From positions 1 to 25,304 of the forward strand of contig JAKAZJ010000002.1 of assembly GCA_021826565.1 (NCBI GenBank): a stretch of DNA of 25,304 bases, given 5' to 3'. The notes beneath the pieces were generated by a model. It was not told the origin of the DNA, searched no databases, and saw only the letters and a program-made list of their open reading frames with translations. This document shows positions 17,476 to 25,304 of this stretch, piece by piece (the first letter of the stretch is position 1; each line of letters begins with the position of its first letter). The translations under genes were made by a program, and so were the position numbers. The stretch comes from Pseudomonadota bacterium. Its GTDB lineage: Bacteria; Pseudomonadota; Alphaproteobacteria; Acetobacterales; Acetobacteraceae.

Positions 17476-19182
17476 TCAGGATAGCCCCGTGATTTGTCCG
17501 TCGGGACTGACCGCGACATCCACCGCCGAGGGCACGCGCGGCAGACCGGGCATCGTCATGATATCCCCGCAGATGGCAACGACAAATCCGGCGCCCGCCG
17601 ACAGCCGCACCTCCCGGACAGGCAAGGTAAAGCCGCTGGGGGCGCCGCGGAGATCGGGATCGGCCGAGAAGCTGTACTGGGTCTTGGCCATGCACACCGG
17701 CAGATGCCCGAATCCCATGTCCTCGAATTCCTTGAGGCGCGCGCGCACTGCCTTCGGGAGCTCAATCCCGCTTGCGCGGTAGATCTTGGTGGCGATGGTC
17801 TCGATCTTCGCCGCCAGCGGAAGTTCATCGGGATAGAGCAGGCGGAAATCCGCCGCCCCCGATTCGACCACACCAACCACCGCGCGGGCGAGATCCTCGG
17901 CCCCGGCGCTGCCTTTTCCCCAATGCTCGCAGACGACCGCCTGAATGCCGAGGGCCTTGCAACCGTCGATGATCGCGGCGAGTTCCGCCGCGCTGTCGCC
18001 GCTGAACCGATTGATGCCGACAACGGCGGGCACCCCGAATCGGGCCAGGTTTTCCAGGTGGCGCCGCAGGTTGGCGAGCCCCTTCGTCACCGCGCCCGGA
18101 TTGGCCGCGCCGAGCTCGGATTTGCTGACGCCGCCATGCATCTTGAGCGCGCGCACGGTGGCCACCACCACGGCCGCATCCGGGCGCAGACCAGTCTTGC
18201 GGCACTTGATGTCGAAGAATTTCTCGGCCCCGAGATCGGCGCCGAAGCCGGCCTCGGTCACGACATAATCGGCCAGCTTGAGGGCCAGGGTGGTTGCCAT
18301 CGCCGAGTTGCAGCCATGGGCGATGTTCGCGAACGGCCCGCCATGCACGAATGCCGGGTTGTTCTCGATGGTCTGGACCAAGTTGGGTTTAAGCGCATCC
18401 CTGAGCAGGGCAACCATCGCCCCCGCGGCCTTGATATCCCGCGCCAGCACCGGCTTGCGATCCCGCGTGACGCCCACGATGATATCGTTCAGGCGGCGTT
18501 CCAGATCCTCGAACGAGGTGGCGAGACAGAAGATCGCCATCACCTCGCTTGCCACCGTGATGTCGAATCCGTCCTCGCGCGGGAATCCATTAGCCGTACC
18601 GCCGAGCGAGGAGACAATCTGACGCAGGGCGCGGTCGTTCATGTCGAGGCAGCGGCGCCAGGTGATCCGACGCTGATCGATCCCGAGCGTGTTGCCCCAG
18701 TAGATGTGGTTGTCGATCATCGCGGCGAGCAGATTGTTCGCCGCGGAGATGGCATGAAAATCGCCGGTAAAATGCAGGTTGATGTCGTCCATCGGCACCA
18801 CCTGCGACCGGCCTCCGCCGGCGGCACCGCCCTTCATGCCGAAGCAGGGGCCGAGGCTTGGCTCACGGAGACAGATCGCGGCCTTCTTGCCGATCCGGTT
18901 GAGCGCGTCGCCGAGTCCGACGGTCGTCGTGGTCTTGCCCTCACCGGCCGGGGTCGGAGAGATGGCCGTCACCAGGATCAGCTTGCCGTTGGCGCGCTCC
19001 GTCATGGCGCGGCGGACGAAATCCAGCCCGATCTTCGCCTTGTAGTGGCCATAGGGTTCGACCACGCTCGCCGGAATGCCGAGCCGCCCGGTCGCGATCT
19101 CGCCGATGGGCTTGAGGTGCGCCGCGCTGGCAATCTCCCAGTCGCTCTGCATCGCTACCGGCGGAGAATGACCCTGGCTCAT
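17476..19182 (-). CDS. fhs: Formate--tetrahydrofolate ligase
   Basis: The 568-residue enzyme couples formate and ATP to tetrahydrofolate, giving 10-formyl-H4F, and can run in reverse to make ATP from 10-formyl-H4F. The P-loop TPAGEGKTT is at residues 77-85; [69 protein letters not shown] and the C-terminal [13 protein letters not shown] blocks are all present, so it is full length. ATG 19182 overlaps the folD stop (ATGA), implying tight translational coupling of the two C1 enzymes. Bacteria that build purines by formyl-H4F from FolD alone do not need Fhs, so it points to formate assimilation or C1 oxidation. Confidence 0.97.
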   Translation of the reverse strand: MSQGHSPPVAMQSDWEIASAAHLKPIGEIATGRLGIPASVVEPYGHYKAKIGLDFVRRAMTERANGKLILVTAISPTPAGEGKTTTTVGLGDALNRIGKKAAICLREPSLGPCFGMKGGAAGGGRSQVVPMDDINLHFTGDFHAISAANNLLAAMIDNHIYWGNTLGIDQRRITWRRCLDMNDRALRQIVSSLGGTANGFPREDGFDITVASEVMAIFCLATSFEDLERRLNDIIVGVTRDRKPVLARDIKAAGAMVALLRDALKPNLVQTIENNPAFVHGGPFANIAHGCNSAMATTLALKLADYVVTEAGFGADLGAEKFFDIKCRKTGLRPDAAVVVATVRALKMHGGVSKSELGAANPGAVTKGLANLRRHLENLARFGVPAVVGINRFSGDSAAELAAIIDGCKALGIQAVVCEHWGKGSAGAEDLARAVVGVVESGAADFRLLYPDELPLAAKIETIATKIYRASGIELPKAVRARLKEFEDMGFGHLPVCMAKTQYSFSADPDLRGAPSGFTLPVREVRLSAGAGFVVAICGDIMTMPGLPRVPSAVDVAVSPDGQITGLS

Positions 19183-20084
19183 CGTACGGCTCCCTCGGTG
19201 ATGGATGGCTGTCGCGCAGCCGCTGCGTGTCGCGCTCCGTTCCCGCGTTCCGCGGCGACGACGGTGTTCTCAAGCAGCATCGTGACCGTCATCGGGCCAA
19301 CGCCGCCGGGCACGGGCGTGATGTAGGAGGCCTTTCTCCGCACACCCTCGAAATCAACATCGCCGACGAAATGCCCGTCGCTGCTGCGGTTGATGCCCAC
19401 ATCGATGACGACCGCGCCTGGGCGAACCATCTCCGGGGTCACGAGATTCGGGCGTCCGGCGGCGACTACCAGGATATCCGCAAGTGCGGTGTACTCGCGC
19501 AGGTCCCGGGTCTTGATGTGACAGACGGTGACCGTTGCCTCGCGCTCCAGGAACATCAGGGCCATCGGCTTGCCGACGATGTTGCTTGCTCCGACGACGG
19601 TCGCGTTGCGGCCGGTGACCGGGATATTCTCGTAGTCGAGCAGCTTCATGACCCCGTAGGGCGTGCAGGGCGGGAAGACGGTATCGCCGATGACAAGGCC
19701 GCCGACGTTATACAGATTGAACCCGTCCACGTCCTTTTCCGCGGCAATCGCCTCCAGGATCGGGCGGACCTGAATATGCCGCGGAAGCGGGAGCTGCACG
19801 AGAATACCGTGGATCGCGCGATCGGCGTTCAGTGCATGGATACGATCGAGGATTTCGGATTGCGTCACCGTCTCGGGGGAGCCGACCACCTGTGTACGAA
19901 TCCCGACATCGGAGCAGGCACGTAGCTTGTTACGGACGTAAAGCTTGGACGCCGGAGTGTCGCCGACCAGGATCACGGCCAGCCCCGGCGTGATCCCTCG
20001 CCCCGCGAGGGCCCCGACACGGGTGCGGATTGCCTCGCGAAGCTCGCGCGCAACCCCCAGTCCATCGATGATTTTTGCGTTCAA
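19179..20084 (-). CDS. folD: Bifunctional methylene-H4F dehydrogenase / methenyl-H4F cyclohydrolase
   Basis: The 301-residue FolD interconverts 5,10-methylene-H4F, 5,10-methenyl-H4F and 10-formyl-H4F with NADP. Catalytic Tyr 49 and Lys 53 lie in [14 protein letters not shown], the nucleotide-binding [22 protein letters not shown] and the closing [19 protein letters not shown] are canonical. I start at TTG 20084, which gives [10 protein letters not shown], the usual family N-terminus, with AAGGA nine bases upstream; the ATG at 20114 has no ribosome binding site and adds ten residues. It is first gene of a folD-fhs-folB-like-TSUP transcription unit preceded by a 589-bp spacer that must hold its promoter. 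Confidence 0.95.
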   Translation of the reverse strand: MNAKIIDGLGVARELREAIRTRVGALAGRGITPGLAVILVGDTPASKLYVRNKLRACSDVGIRTQVVGSPETVTQSEILDRIHALNADRAIHGILVQLPLPRHIQVRPILEAIAAEKDVDGFNLYNVGGLVIGDTVFPPCTPYGVMKLLDYENIPVTGRNATVVGASNIVGKPMALMFLEREATVTVCHIKTRDLREYTALADILVVAAGRPNLVTPEMVRPGAVVIDVGINRSSDGHFVGDVDFEGVRRKASYITPVPGGVGPMTVTMLLENTVVAAERGNGARHAAAARQPSITEGAVR

Positions 20085-20673
20085 GGCCGTGTATCCTTGG
20101 CGGTGTGCGCGCATAGCGGCCGCGCGAGTCCTCTCGCCGGAATCGTCCGGCTGGAAATCGCAGGTGCCTCGCGCGGATCAATGGAGTCCATGCGGGTCGA
20201 CGACGGAGCAGGTCCGGCATACGCGATGCTTCCGGTGATCGGGAGCCATGAGCGCCAGGGCGTTCCATGATCGGGGACACTGCCCAGAAGCGCGGTGGCC
20301 AGACTGAATGCGGCCCCGTCTCGTTGGGAAAACCTGTCCCGTCGTTTCCATTCCCTCTGGCCTCATCCTTGTTGCCGGACCGCCACGTCGCGCTCGAACA
20401 CGCGCCCTGGGACCGGATGTCTGAGTATAATCAGGAAGCCCCGGCTCGTGCTCATACTTCTTTTCTATCAGCCGATAATACATCACCATGATGGCGCGTC
20501 CTTGCATGGCAGCCCGCGTCTGCAAGCGGCGCGGGTGCGCTACGTCGACGCGGAACAAGGGAACACGGAACCAGCATCCTCGGCCGCGGCCGCGGCCGCT
20601 TCCCGGCCCGGAGCGACCTCCGGCGCGCCGTGGCCCCGCCGGATTCCGTGTCGGGAACAGGTCCCGCCGGCGA
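20085..20673. promoter_or_regulatory. Long leader upstream of folD-fhs (no gene recognised)
   Basis: This spacer separates folC from folD. It includes a near-palindrome CTGAGTATAATCAG (20421-20434), where 6 of 7 base pairs match around a TATA core. An AT-rich region follows (about 20425-20480: ATACTTCTTTTCTATCAG), and GGCCGC is repeated three times in tandem (20582-20599). A folD promoter and a LysR-type or other operator are plausible here. No THF riboswitch could be recognised by eye. The open frames crossing it (for example minus strand from 20699) look like chance. Confidence 0.35.
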
Positions 20674-21948
20674 TCAGGATCCGCGCTGGACCCAGCCATC
20701 CTGCTTCAGCACTTCGCCGGCAAGATAGAGACTCCCGCAGATCAGCACCCGTCCGGGCGTCGCCTCCGCAGGCAGCTGCCGTAGGGCGTCCGCCACGCGC
20801 GGCCCCACAAGCGCGACGCCCCGGGACGCGGCGACAATGGCTTCCACCGGCAGCGCCAGGTGCTGCTCCGGCTCGGCCACCGCCCAGACGCCGGCGACCA
20901 ACGGCAGCAGCGGGCGGAGGAACTCGTCCGCATCCTTTGCCTGTTTCATTCCCACCACGAGATGCACCGGCCGGTCGGACCAGGAGGCGAGCTGCGCCGC
21001 CAACGCCGCTCCGGCACCCGGGTTGTGCCCGCCATCGAGCCACAACTCCCAGCCCGGCGGCAGCAGCGCGGCGAGCCTTCCGGTCAGGAGTTGCAGTCGT
21101 GCCGGCCATTCCGCGCGGGCGAGGCCGGCGGCAAGGGCCGCATCCGGTACACCGATTCCGGCGGCACGCATCGCCGTCAGCGCGATGCCGGCATTGTCCC
21201 ATTGATGCGTACCCGGCAGCGAGAGCGGAGGAAGGCGGAGCGTGCCCGCGGCATCACGGTAGAATCCCTCGCCGGTGTCCCAGTCCCGGCCGCGCAGCAA
21301 CACTGGCGCTCGCTGCGCGGCAGCCTGTGCGCAGAGGACCGCGCGCACCGCCTCCGGCTGCGCGCCGATGGCTGCCGGCACGCCCGGTTTGATGATTCCG
21401 GCCTTCTCCGCCGCGATCGCCTCCAGCGTGTCACCGAGCAGGTCCCGGTGATCGAGCGAAATGGAGGTGATCGCGCTCGCAGCGGGGCGGGAGATGACGT
21501 TGGTGGCATCGCCGCGCCCCCCGAGACCCACCTCCAGCACGCAGAGTTCGGCCGGGGTGCGGGCGAACAACATCAGGGCGACGGCGGTCGTGACCTCGAA
21601 CACGGTGATCGGCGCGCCGGCATTGACCTGTTCGACTTCCTCCAGGCCGGCCGCCAGCACCGGATCGGAGACCAGCGCACCCGCCAGGCGGATGCGCTCG
21701 TTGAAGCGGATCAGATGCGGCGAGGTATACACGTGGACGCGCAGCCCGGCGGCTTCGCCCATGCCCCGGAGAAAAGCGCAGGTGCTGCCCTTGCCGTTGG
21801 TGCCGGCGACATGGATCACCGGCGGCAGGCGACGTTCGGGATGATCGAGCTTCGCCAGCAGGCCGATCAGCCGGTCCAGGCTCAGATCGATCAGCCGCGG
21901 ATGAAGGCCGTGCAGGCGGGCAAGCAACCTTTCAATCCGGCGGCTCAT
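20674..21948 (-). CDS. folC: Dihydrofolate synthase / folylpolyglutamate synthase
   Basis: The 424-residue Mur-ligase-type enzyme adds glutamate to dihydropteroate and to folates, keeping H4F cofactors in the cell. The ATP loop GTNGKGST is at 49-56 and TSPHLIRFNERIRL follows. The carbamate/glutamate region VLEVGLGGRGDATNVI is in the middle, with [20 protein letters not shown] next; the C-terminal domain contains DGGHNPGAGAALA. The length matches the family. It lies 39 bp after the MFS gene on the same strand, and its link with folD-fhs is broken by the long spacer. A housekeeping role is likely, but its place in this cluster supports dedicated C1-folate supply. Confidence 0.95.
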   Translation of the reverse strand: MSRRIERLLARLHGLHPRLIDLSLDRLIGLLAKLDHPERRLPPVIHVAGTNGKGSTCAFLRGMGEAAGLRVHVYTSPHLIRFNERIRLAGALVSDPVLAAGLEEVEQVNAGAPITVFEVTTAVALMLFARTPAELCVLEVGLGGRGDATNVISRPAASAITSISLDHRDLLGDTLEAIAAEKAGIIKPGVPAAIGAQPEAVRAVLCAQAAAQRAPVLLRGRDWDTGEGFYRDAAGTLRLPPLSLPGTHQWDNAGIALTAMRAAGIGVPDAALAAGLARAEWPARLQLLTGRLAALLPPGWELWLDGGHNPGAGAALAAQLASWSDRPVHLVVGMKQAKDADEFLRPLLPLVAGVWAVAEPEQHLALPVEAIVAASRGVALVGPRVADALRQLPAEATPGRVLICGSLYLAGEVLKQDGWVQRGS

Positions 21949-21987
21949 GTGAGCGGTCCCTCCGTTCCTGCCGATGCGTCAGGCCGC

Positions 21988-23367
21988 CTACGCCTCTTCC
22001 TGCATCGAGATTTCCTCCAGGACCCGGCCGCGGGTCTCGATACCGAGGAAAAGGACGAGAGCGGCGGAGATCACGAAGCTCGCCGCGCCGAACGAGAACA
22101 CCGCACCCCGACCGATGGTGCTGATGAGGAAGCCGACGGCGATCGGCCCGAGAATGGCACCCACACGGCCGAAGGCCGAGGCAACGCCCGATCCCGTGGA
22201 GCGGGCCCGCGTCGGGTAGAGTTCCGGCGTGTACGCATACAGACAACACCACATACCGAACATGAAGAACTGCATGAAGAACCCGGCCGCGAACAGGAAA
22301 CCCAGGCTGATCGAGTGGCCATAGACGTAGGCAAGCAGCGCGCTCATCACGAGAAATAGCGCAGTCGTGAGTTTTCGTCCCAGGCGCTCCAGGAGCAAGC
22401 CGGCCGCGAAGAACCCCGGAATGCCGCCCACCGAGATCATGCTCACGAAGCCGATCGACTTGATGATAGAGAAGCCATGCTGGTTCAGAATCACGGCAAG
22501 CCAGGAGGTGAGCCCAAAATATCCAAGCAGCGCGAAGAACCAGAGGCCCGCGAGCATGACCGTGCTGCGTAGATAGGCGCGCGTGAAAAGGATGCGAAAG
22601 GGATTCGTCAGCGACTGCGATGTCTCCGGGACATACTGTTTGGGAGCAGGGAGCGGCCGGCCCCATTTCGCCGCAACTTCTCGTTCCATATTCGTAAGGA
22701 CCGCGTCGGCTTCCGCGAATCGCTTCTGATCGACCAGCCAGCGGGGGGATTCGAAGATGATCTGCCGTGCCCAGAAGATCACGAGCGAGAGGATTCCGAC
22801 CGCCACGAACACGCCCCGCCAGCCGAGAATCGGCAGGACCGTGTAGGCGAGCAGGCCGGATATGACGAACCCGACGGCCCAGAACCCTTCCATGAACGAT
22901 ATGTAGAATCCGCGCTTATCGGCCGGGATGATCTCCGACAGGATTGACTGCGCCACCGGCGCCTCCCCGCCCACGCCGATACCGATGATCAGGCGGAACA
23001 GCATCAGAGTCACCAGACCGGTGGCGCCGGCGGCCAGGAAGCTCCCGATGCCCCAGATCAGCATGGTAAGCTGGAAGGCGAGGCGGCGGCCGAAGCGGTC
23101 CGATATGTATCCGGCGATCAGATTACCGATCAGCTGACCAAGGAAGGTCATGGAGGCGAGCAGGCCGATCTGTACTTTCGTCAGATGGAAATACGCCGCG
23201 AGCGGCCCGATCAGAAACACCAGCAGGGCGACGTTCACCTGGTCGGCGAGCCATGCCGTCGCCACGGCAGCGAAGACGCGGCGCTGGTAGGAGGTCATCG
23301 GCAGACGCTCCAGCCGCCCGGGAACATTGACCGATTCCGCATCAAGCAACGCGGAGGACACGCTCAT
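21988..23367 (-). CDS. MFS transporter, metabolite:H+ symporter type
   Basis: A 459-residue, 12-helix major facilitator protein. The family motif A GYISDRFGRR is at residues 86-95, followed by RLIIGIGVGGEAPVAQSILSEIIPADKRG (motif typical of the sugar/aromatic acid/metabolite:H+ symporters) and, after the central loop, ERLGRKLTTALFL and YTPELYPTRARSTGSGVASAFGRVG. Candidates include organic acids, aromatic acids or nicotinate; the substrate cannot be read from sequence. Start ATG 23367 follows GGGAG at a 7-nt distance; an in-frame ATG 6 bp upstream and a long extension to 23478 are less likely. It is followed by folC after 39 bp. Confidence 0.88.
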   Translation of the reverse strand: MSVSSALLDAESVNVPGRLERLPMTSYQRRVFAAVATAWLADQVNVALLVFLIGPLAAYFHLTKVQIGLLASMTFLGQLIGNLIAGYISDRFGRRLAFQLTMLIWGIGSFLAAGATGLVTLMLFRLIIGIGVGGEAPVAQSILSEIIPADKRGFYISFMEGFWAVGFVISGLLAYTVLPILGWRGVFVAVGILSLVIFWARQIIFESPRWLVDQKRFAEADAVLTNMEREVAAKWGRPLPAPKQYVPETSQSLTNPFRILFTRAYLRSTVMLAGLWFFALLGYFGLTSWLAVILNQHGFSIIKSIGFVSMISVGGIPGFFAAGLLLERLGRKLTTALFLVMSALLAYVYGHSISLGFLFAAGFFMQFFMFGMWCCLYAYTPELYPTRARSTGSGVASAFGRVGAILGPIAVGFLISTIGRGAVFSFGAASFVISAALVLFLGIETRGRVLEEISMQEEA

Positions 23368-23531
23368 TCTCATTCTCCCGGACCAACCAATCCACCCGTT
23401 CCCCAAGCTTTTCGCGTCGGGGTCGTGGAAGCCTATGGCGCAGGAATCCGAAAACTCAAAATAGGCATGGCGTTTCATACTATAGTCCAGGCAAATAGTC
23501 GCTTCGGTCTGGCCCCGGGCCGTTCACGCAT

Positions 23532-24296
23532 TCACCCCCAGCTCAGTACTCCACCCAGTGATTGCCAGCTACGCGCCAGGACCAGAACACCGACGGCCAA
23601 CAGCACCACCGCGACCAACCTGGTCACCCACAGGAGTGGTGCGGCATGCGCAATGCGGGCACCCAGCGCGGTGCCGATCGCCACTCCGGCGCCGAGCACA
23701 AGGCCCAGGCGTGGATCGAACTGGCTCGCGAGAAGATTCCCAACTGTCGCCATCAGCGCGATCGGGATCTGGATCGCCTGACCGAGGCCGACAGCGGCGC
23801 GCACCGGCATGCGCAGCCACAGCAGCAGCGGCACGAGCAGAAGCGGCCCGCCGGTGCCGATCATGGCGGAGACGGTCCCGACACCGGCGCCGACTAGGAC
23901 GAGGCTCCAGGGGCGAAGCATATGACGGCCCTCCGCCGCCCTCTTCTGGCGTCGCAACGCACGAATCCCGGTGGCGATCACCACAATCGCGATCAGGGGC
24001 AGGAGCAGCTTGCCGTCGAGACGCGAGGCAAGCACGGCCCCAGCGAGTGCCCCAGGTATGGCTCCACTTCCAAGCCAGACAGTGGAACCCCAGTCGATCG
24101 ATCCACTTCGCCAGTACAGCGCGACCCCGACAATACCGCTGAAGACGAAACTGAACATCGCCGCCGCGAGAGCCACGTGCACCGAGATTCCGGCAAACGT
24201 CAGAACAGGAACGAGCACGACCCCGCCAATGCCGACGCAGCCGATCAACGTCCCGGAAACCAGCGCCAGCAAGGCGATGCCGATCACGCTTGGCAT
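23532..24296 (-). CDS. TSUP family permease (TauE/SafE-like)
   Basis: A 254-residue membrane protein with about eight predicted helices. The first repeat motif is LVSGTLIGCVGIGGVVLVPVLTFAGI (residues about 10-37) and the second is GAGVGTVSAMIGTGGPLLLVPLLL. TSUP proteins export sulfite or transport sulfonates and other anions. The start at ATG 24296 is supported by GGAA about eight bases upstream and by the family N-terminus; a longer frame from 24389 adds a hydrophilic leader without homology. It is a different, shorter relative of the DUF1634-fused TSUP at 15500-16774. Next to a DmsC-type anchor it suggests sulfite handling. Confidence 0.88.
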   Translation of the reverse strand: MPSVIGIALLALVSGTLIGCVGIGGVVLVPVLTFAGISVHVALAAAMFSFVFSGIVGVALYWRSGSIDWGSTVWLGSGAIPGALAGAVLASRLDGKLLLPLIAIVVIATGIRALRRQKRAAEGRHMLRPWSLVLVGAGVGTVSAMIGTGGPLLLVPLLLWLRMPVRAAVGLGQAIQIPIALMATVGNLLASQFDPRLGLVLGAGVAIGTALGARIAHAAPLLWVTRLVAVVLLAVGVLVLARSWQSLGGVLSWG

Positions 24297-24553
24297 TGAG
24301 TCGTTCCTTACGCTGGAGGAAAGCCTCTGGAACCCTTCCGGGATGCCGGCGGCCACCTGTCTTCGGCGGATGCCGGGGGGCGAAGTCACGCGACCTTCGC
24401 CACCGACCCCCTCGTCACATCAGGAATGGCCCGGGCGGCGATTCGATGCGGCGCGCGCCCAATCATGGCTGCTGGCCCCGGAGCGGTTCGATATGGGCGC
24501 GACCTCCTGTTGCCGTGCGATTGCGGCGGGTGACGGGCCACCCTCCCCGATTT

Positions 24554-25304
24554 TCACCCCGCGCGCCCATAGTACAGCGTGACGGTATGCGTTGCCTCGG
24601 CGAAGAACAGCCAGCGTTCGAGATAGATCCCCCCGACCGCGCTGACCGCCGCCGCCGGCAGCGCCACCAGTGCCAGCGCGCCGCCGCCGATTGCGCCCGC
24701 CAGCAGCAGCGTCGCCGGCGCGACGAACCCGAGTCCGAGCGCGATCTTCCGCAGCCGTGCCACGTGCCGCCGGCCGATCACGAAGCCCATTTCGCGCAGC
24801 AGGTAGTTCTCCTCGGTATGCGGCACCTCCAGGCTGCGCACCTTGCCGAGGAAGCCAAGCCCGGTCGCGCTCTCGATCGTCGCGGCCGGCGGCGCGCGAT
24901 CGATCGAGCGCCAGTAGCCGAGCTTGCCGGCCACCGCCGCCACCCCCGCCACGACCGCGATTCCGGCGGCGATCCGCGCCGCGCCCGACGAGAAGAACAC
25001 CGCGAAGCCGGCGAGGCAGGCGGCGCCGCTGAACAGCGACAGCATCAGGTAGTTCGGCAGCACGGCGTGGTGGTACCACTGCCGGATCGGCTTCAGCGAG
25101 GCGTAGATCATCGCCTGCGACGCCACGGTGGCCAGTCCGCAGGCGGCCGCGAGCACCCCGAGCGCGACAGTGACGCCCGCCCCCGCCCCCGCCAGCGCCC
25201 AGGCCAACGGAAAGCCGAGCGTGGGGAGGAAGGTCACGATCGCCATCACCCCCTCCCGCGACAGCCACGACGTGCGCCATTGCGAGATCGCCCGCCAGGC
25301 GCGC
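24554..25304 (-). CDS. DmsC/SoeC-family membrane anchor, partial at window edge
   Basis: The frame is open to the window edge, so the visible 249 residues are the C-terminal part. It contains about seven hydrophobic helices. The first visible residues, RAWRAISQWRTSWLSREG, match the membrane anchor of DMSO-reductase-type molybdoenzymes, and the C-terminus IYLERWLFFAEATHTVTLYYG is characteristic. Such anchors (DmsC in respiration, SoeC in sulfite oxidation) pass electrons between quinone and the iron-sulfur subunit. The companion catalytic and iron-sulfur genes would lie just beyond the window. Proximity to a TSUP permease and a cbb operon favours sulfite dehydrogenase (SoeC); respiratory DMSO reductase or another member of the family cannot be excluded. 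A start at 25246/25249 is internal, not native. Confidence 0.75.
   Translation of the reverse strand, partial: RAWRAISQWRTSWLSREGVMAIVTFLPTLGFPLAWALAGAGAGVTVALGVLAAACGLATVASQAMIYASLKPIRQWYHHAVLPNYLMLSLFSGAACLAGFAVFFSSGAARIAAGIAVVAGVAAVAGKLGYWRSIDRAPPAATIESATGLGFLGKVRSLEVPHTEENYLLREMGFVIGRRHVARLRKIALGLGFVAPATLLLAGAIGGGALALVALPAAAVSAVGGIYLERWLFFAEATHTVTLYYGRAG

Noticed and set aside
17494..19326. 610-codon plus-strand open frame
   Set aside because: Exact antisense of fhs and the folD end; no domain. High GC content makes long antisense frames common.
20178..20699. Minus-strand ORF in the folC-folD spacer
   Set aside because: Arg/Gly-rich with no domain, no ribosome binding site and no high-GC third-position pattern; likely chance.
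20860..22359. 499-codon plus-strand open frame
   Set aside because: Antisense of folC and the MFS gene, with Arg/Gln/Glu/His-rich composition typical of a shadow.

Overview
The window comes from a high-GC alphaproteobacterium. A green-type (form IC) RuBisCO with CbbX, a CbbR-led cbb operon and a TSUP/DmsC-type sulfur context would suit an acidophilic or facultatively autotrophic member of the Acetobacteraceae (Acidiphilium-like), but this placement is inference from gene content, not from a marker gene.

Left part (1 to about 4530): accessory, decaying DNA. It opens with the last 22 codons and the right terminal inverted repeat of an IS66-family element. The element sits inside the 3' part of a RecA-like AAA ATPase gene of the kind found in plasmid or phage replication modules. 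Downstream lie helically phased GCGCAACC repeats (767-866), a second 11-bp tandem repeat (1355-1398), a clear intrinsic terminator (1434-1460), a few very short translationally coupled ORFs, an AT-rich patch with a strong nested stem-loop (2402-2449), and an exported Sel1-repeat protein whose nine 108-bp repeats alternate between two sub-types.

Centre (4533-14275): a complete-looking Calvin-Benson-Bassham locus. Divergent cbbR is followed by cbbL-cbbS-rpe-cbbX-fbp-prk-fba-tkt, with gaps of 34 bp or less and one ATGA overlap. It covers carboxylation, RuBisCO reactivation, RuBP regeneration and sedoheptulose/fructose bisphosphate chemistry. Only pgk, gap and a phosphoglycolate phosphatase are missing. 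The 118-bp cbbR-cbbL spacer carries an ACTTG-N9-CAAGT dyad with LysR-type T-N11-A spacing.

Right part (14395 to the end): all genes are on the minus strand. In order of transcription they are a DmsC/SoeC-type membrane anchor (cut by the window edge), a TSUP permease, an MFS metabolite transporter, folC, then after a 589-bp spacer folD-fhs-folB-like-DUF1634/TSUP fusion, and a second LysR regulator that converges on the end of the cbb operon. FolD, Fhs and FolC form a tetrahydrofolate C1 module that can interconvert formate and methylene-H4F. The anchor plus TSUP pair suggests sulfite oxidation/export. Together the window reads as a carbon/C1/sulfur chemolithotrophy (or methylotrophy) island next to a scar of mobile DNA.
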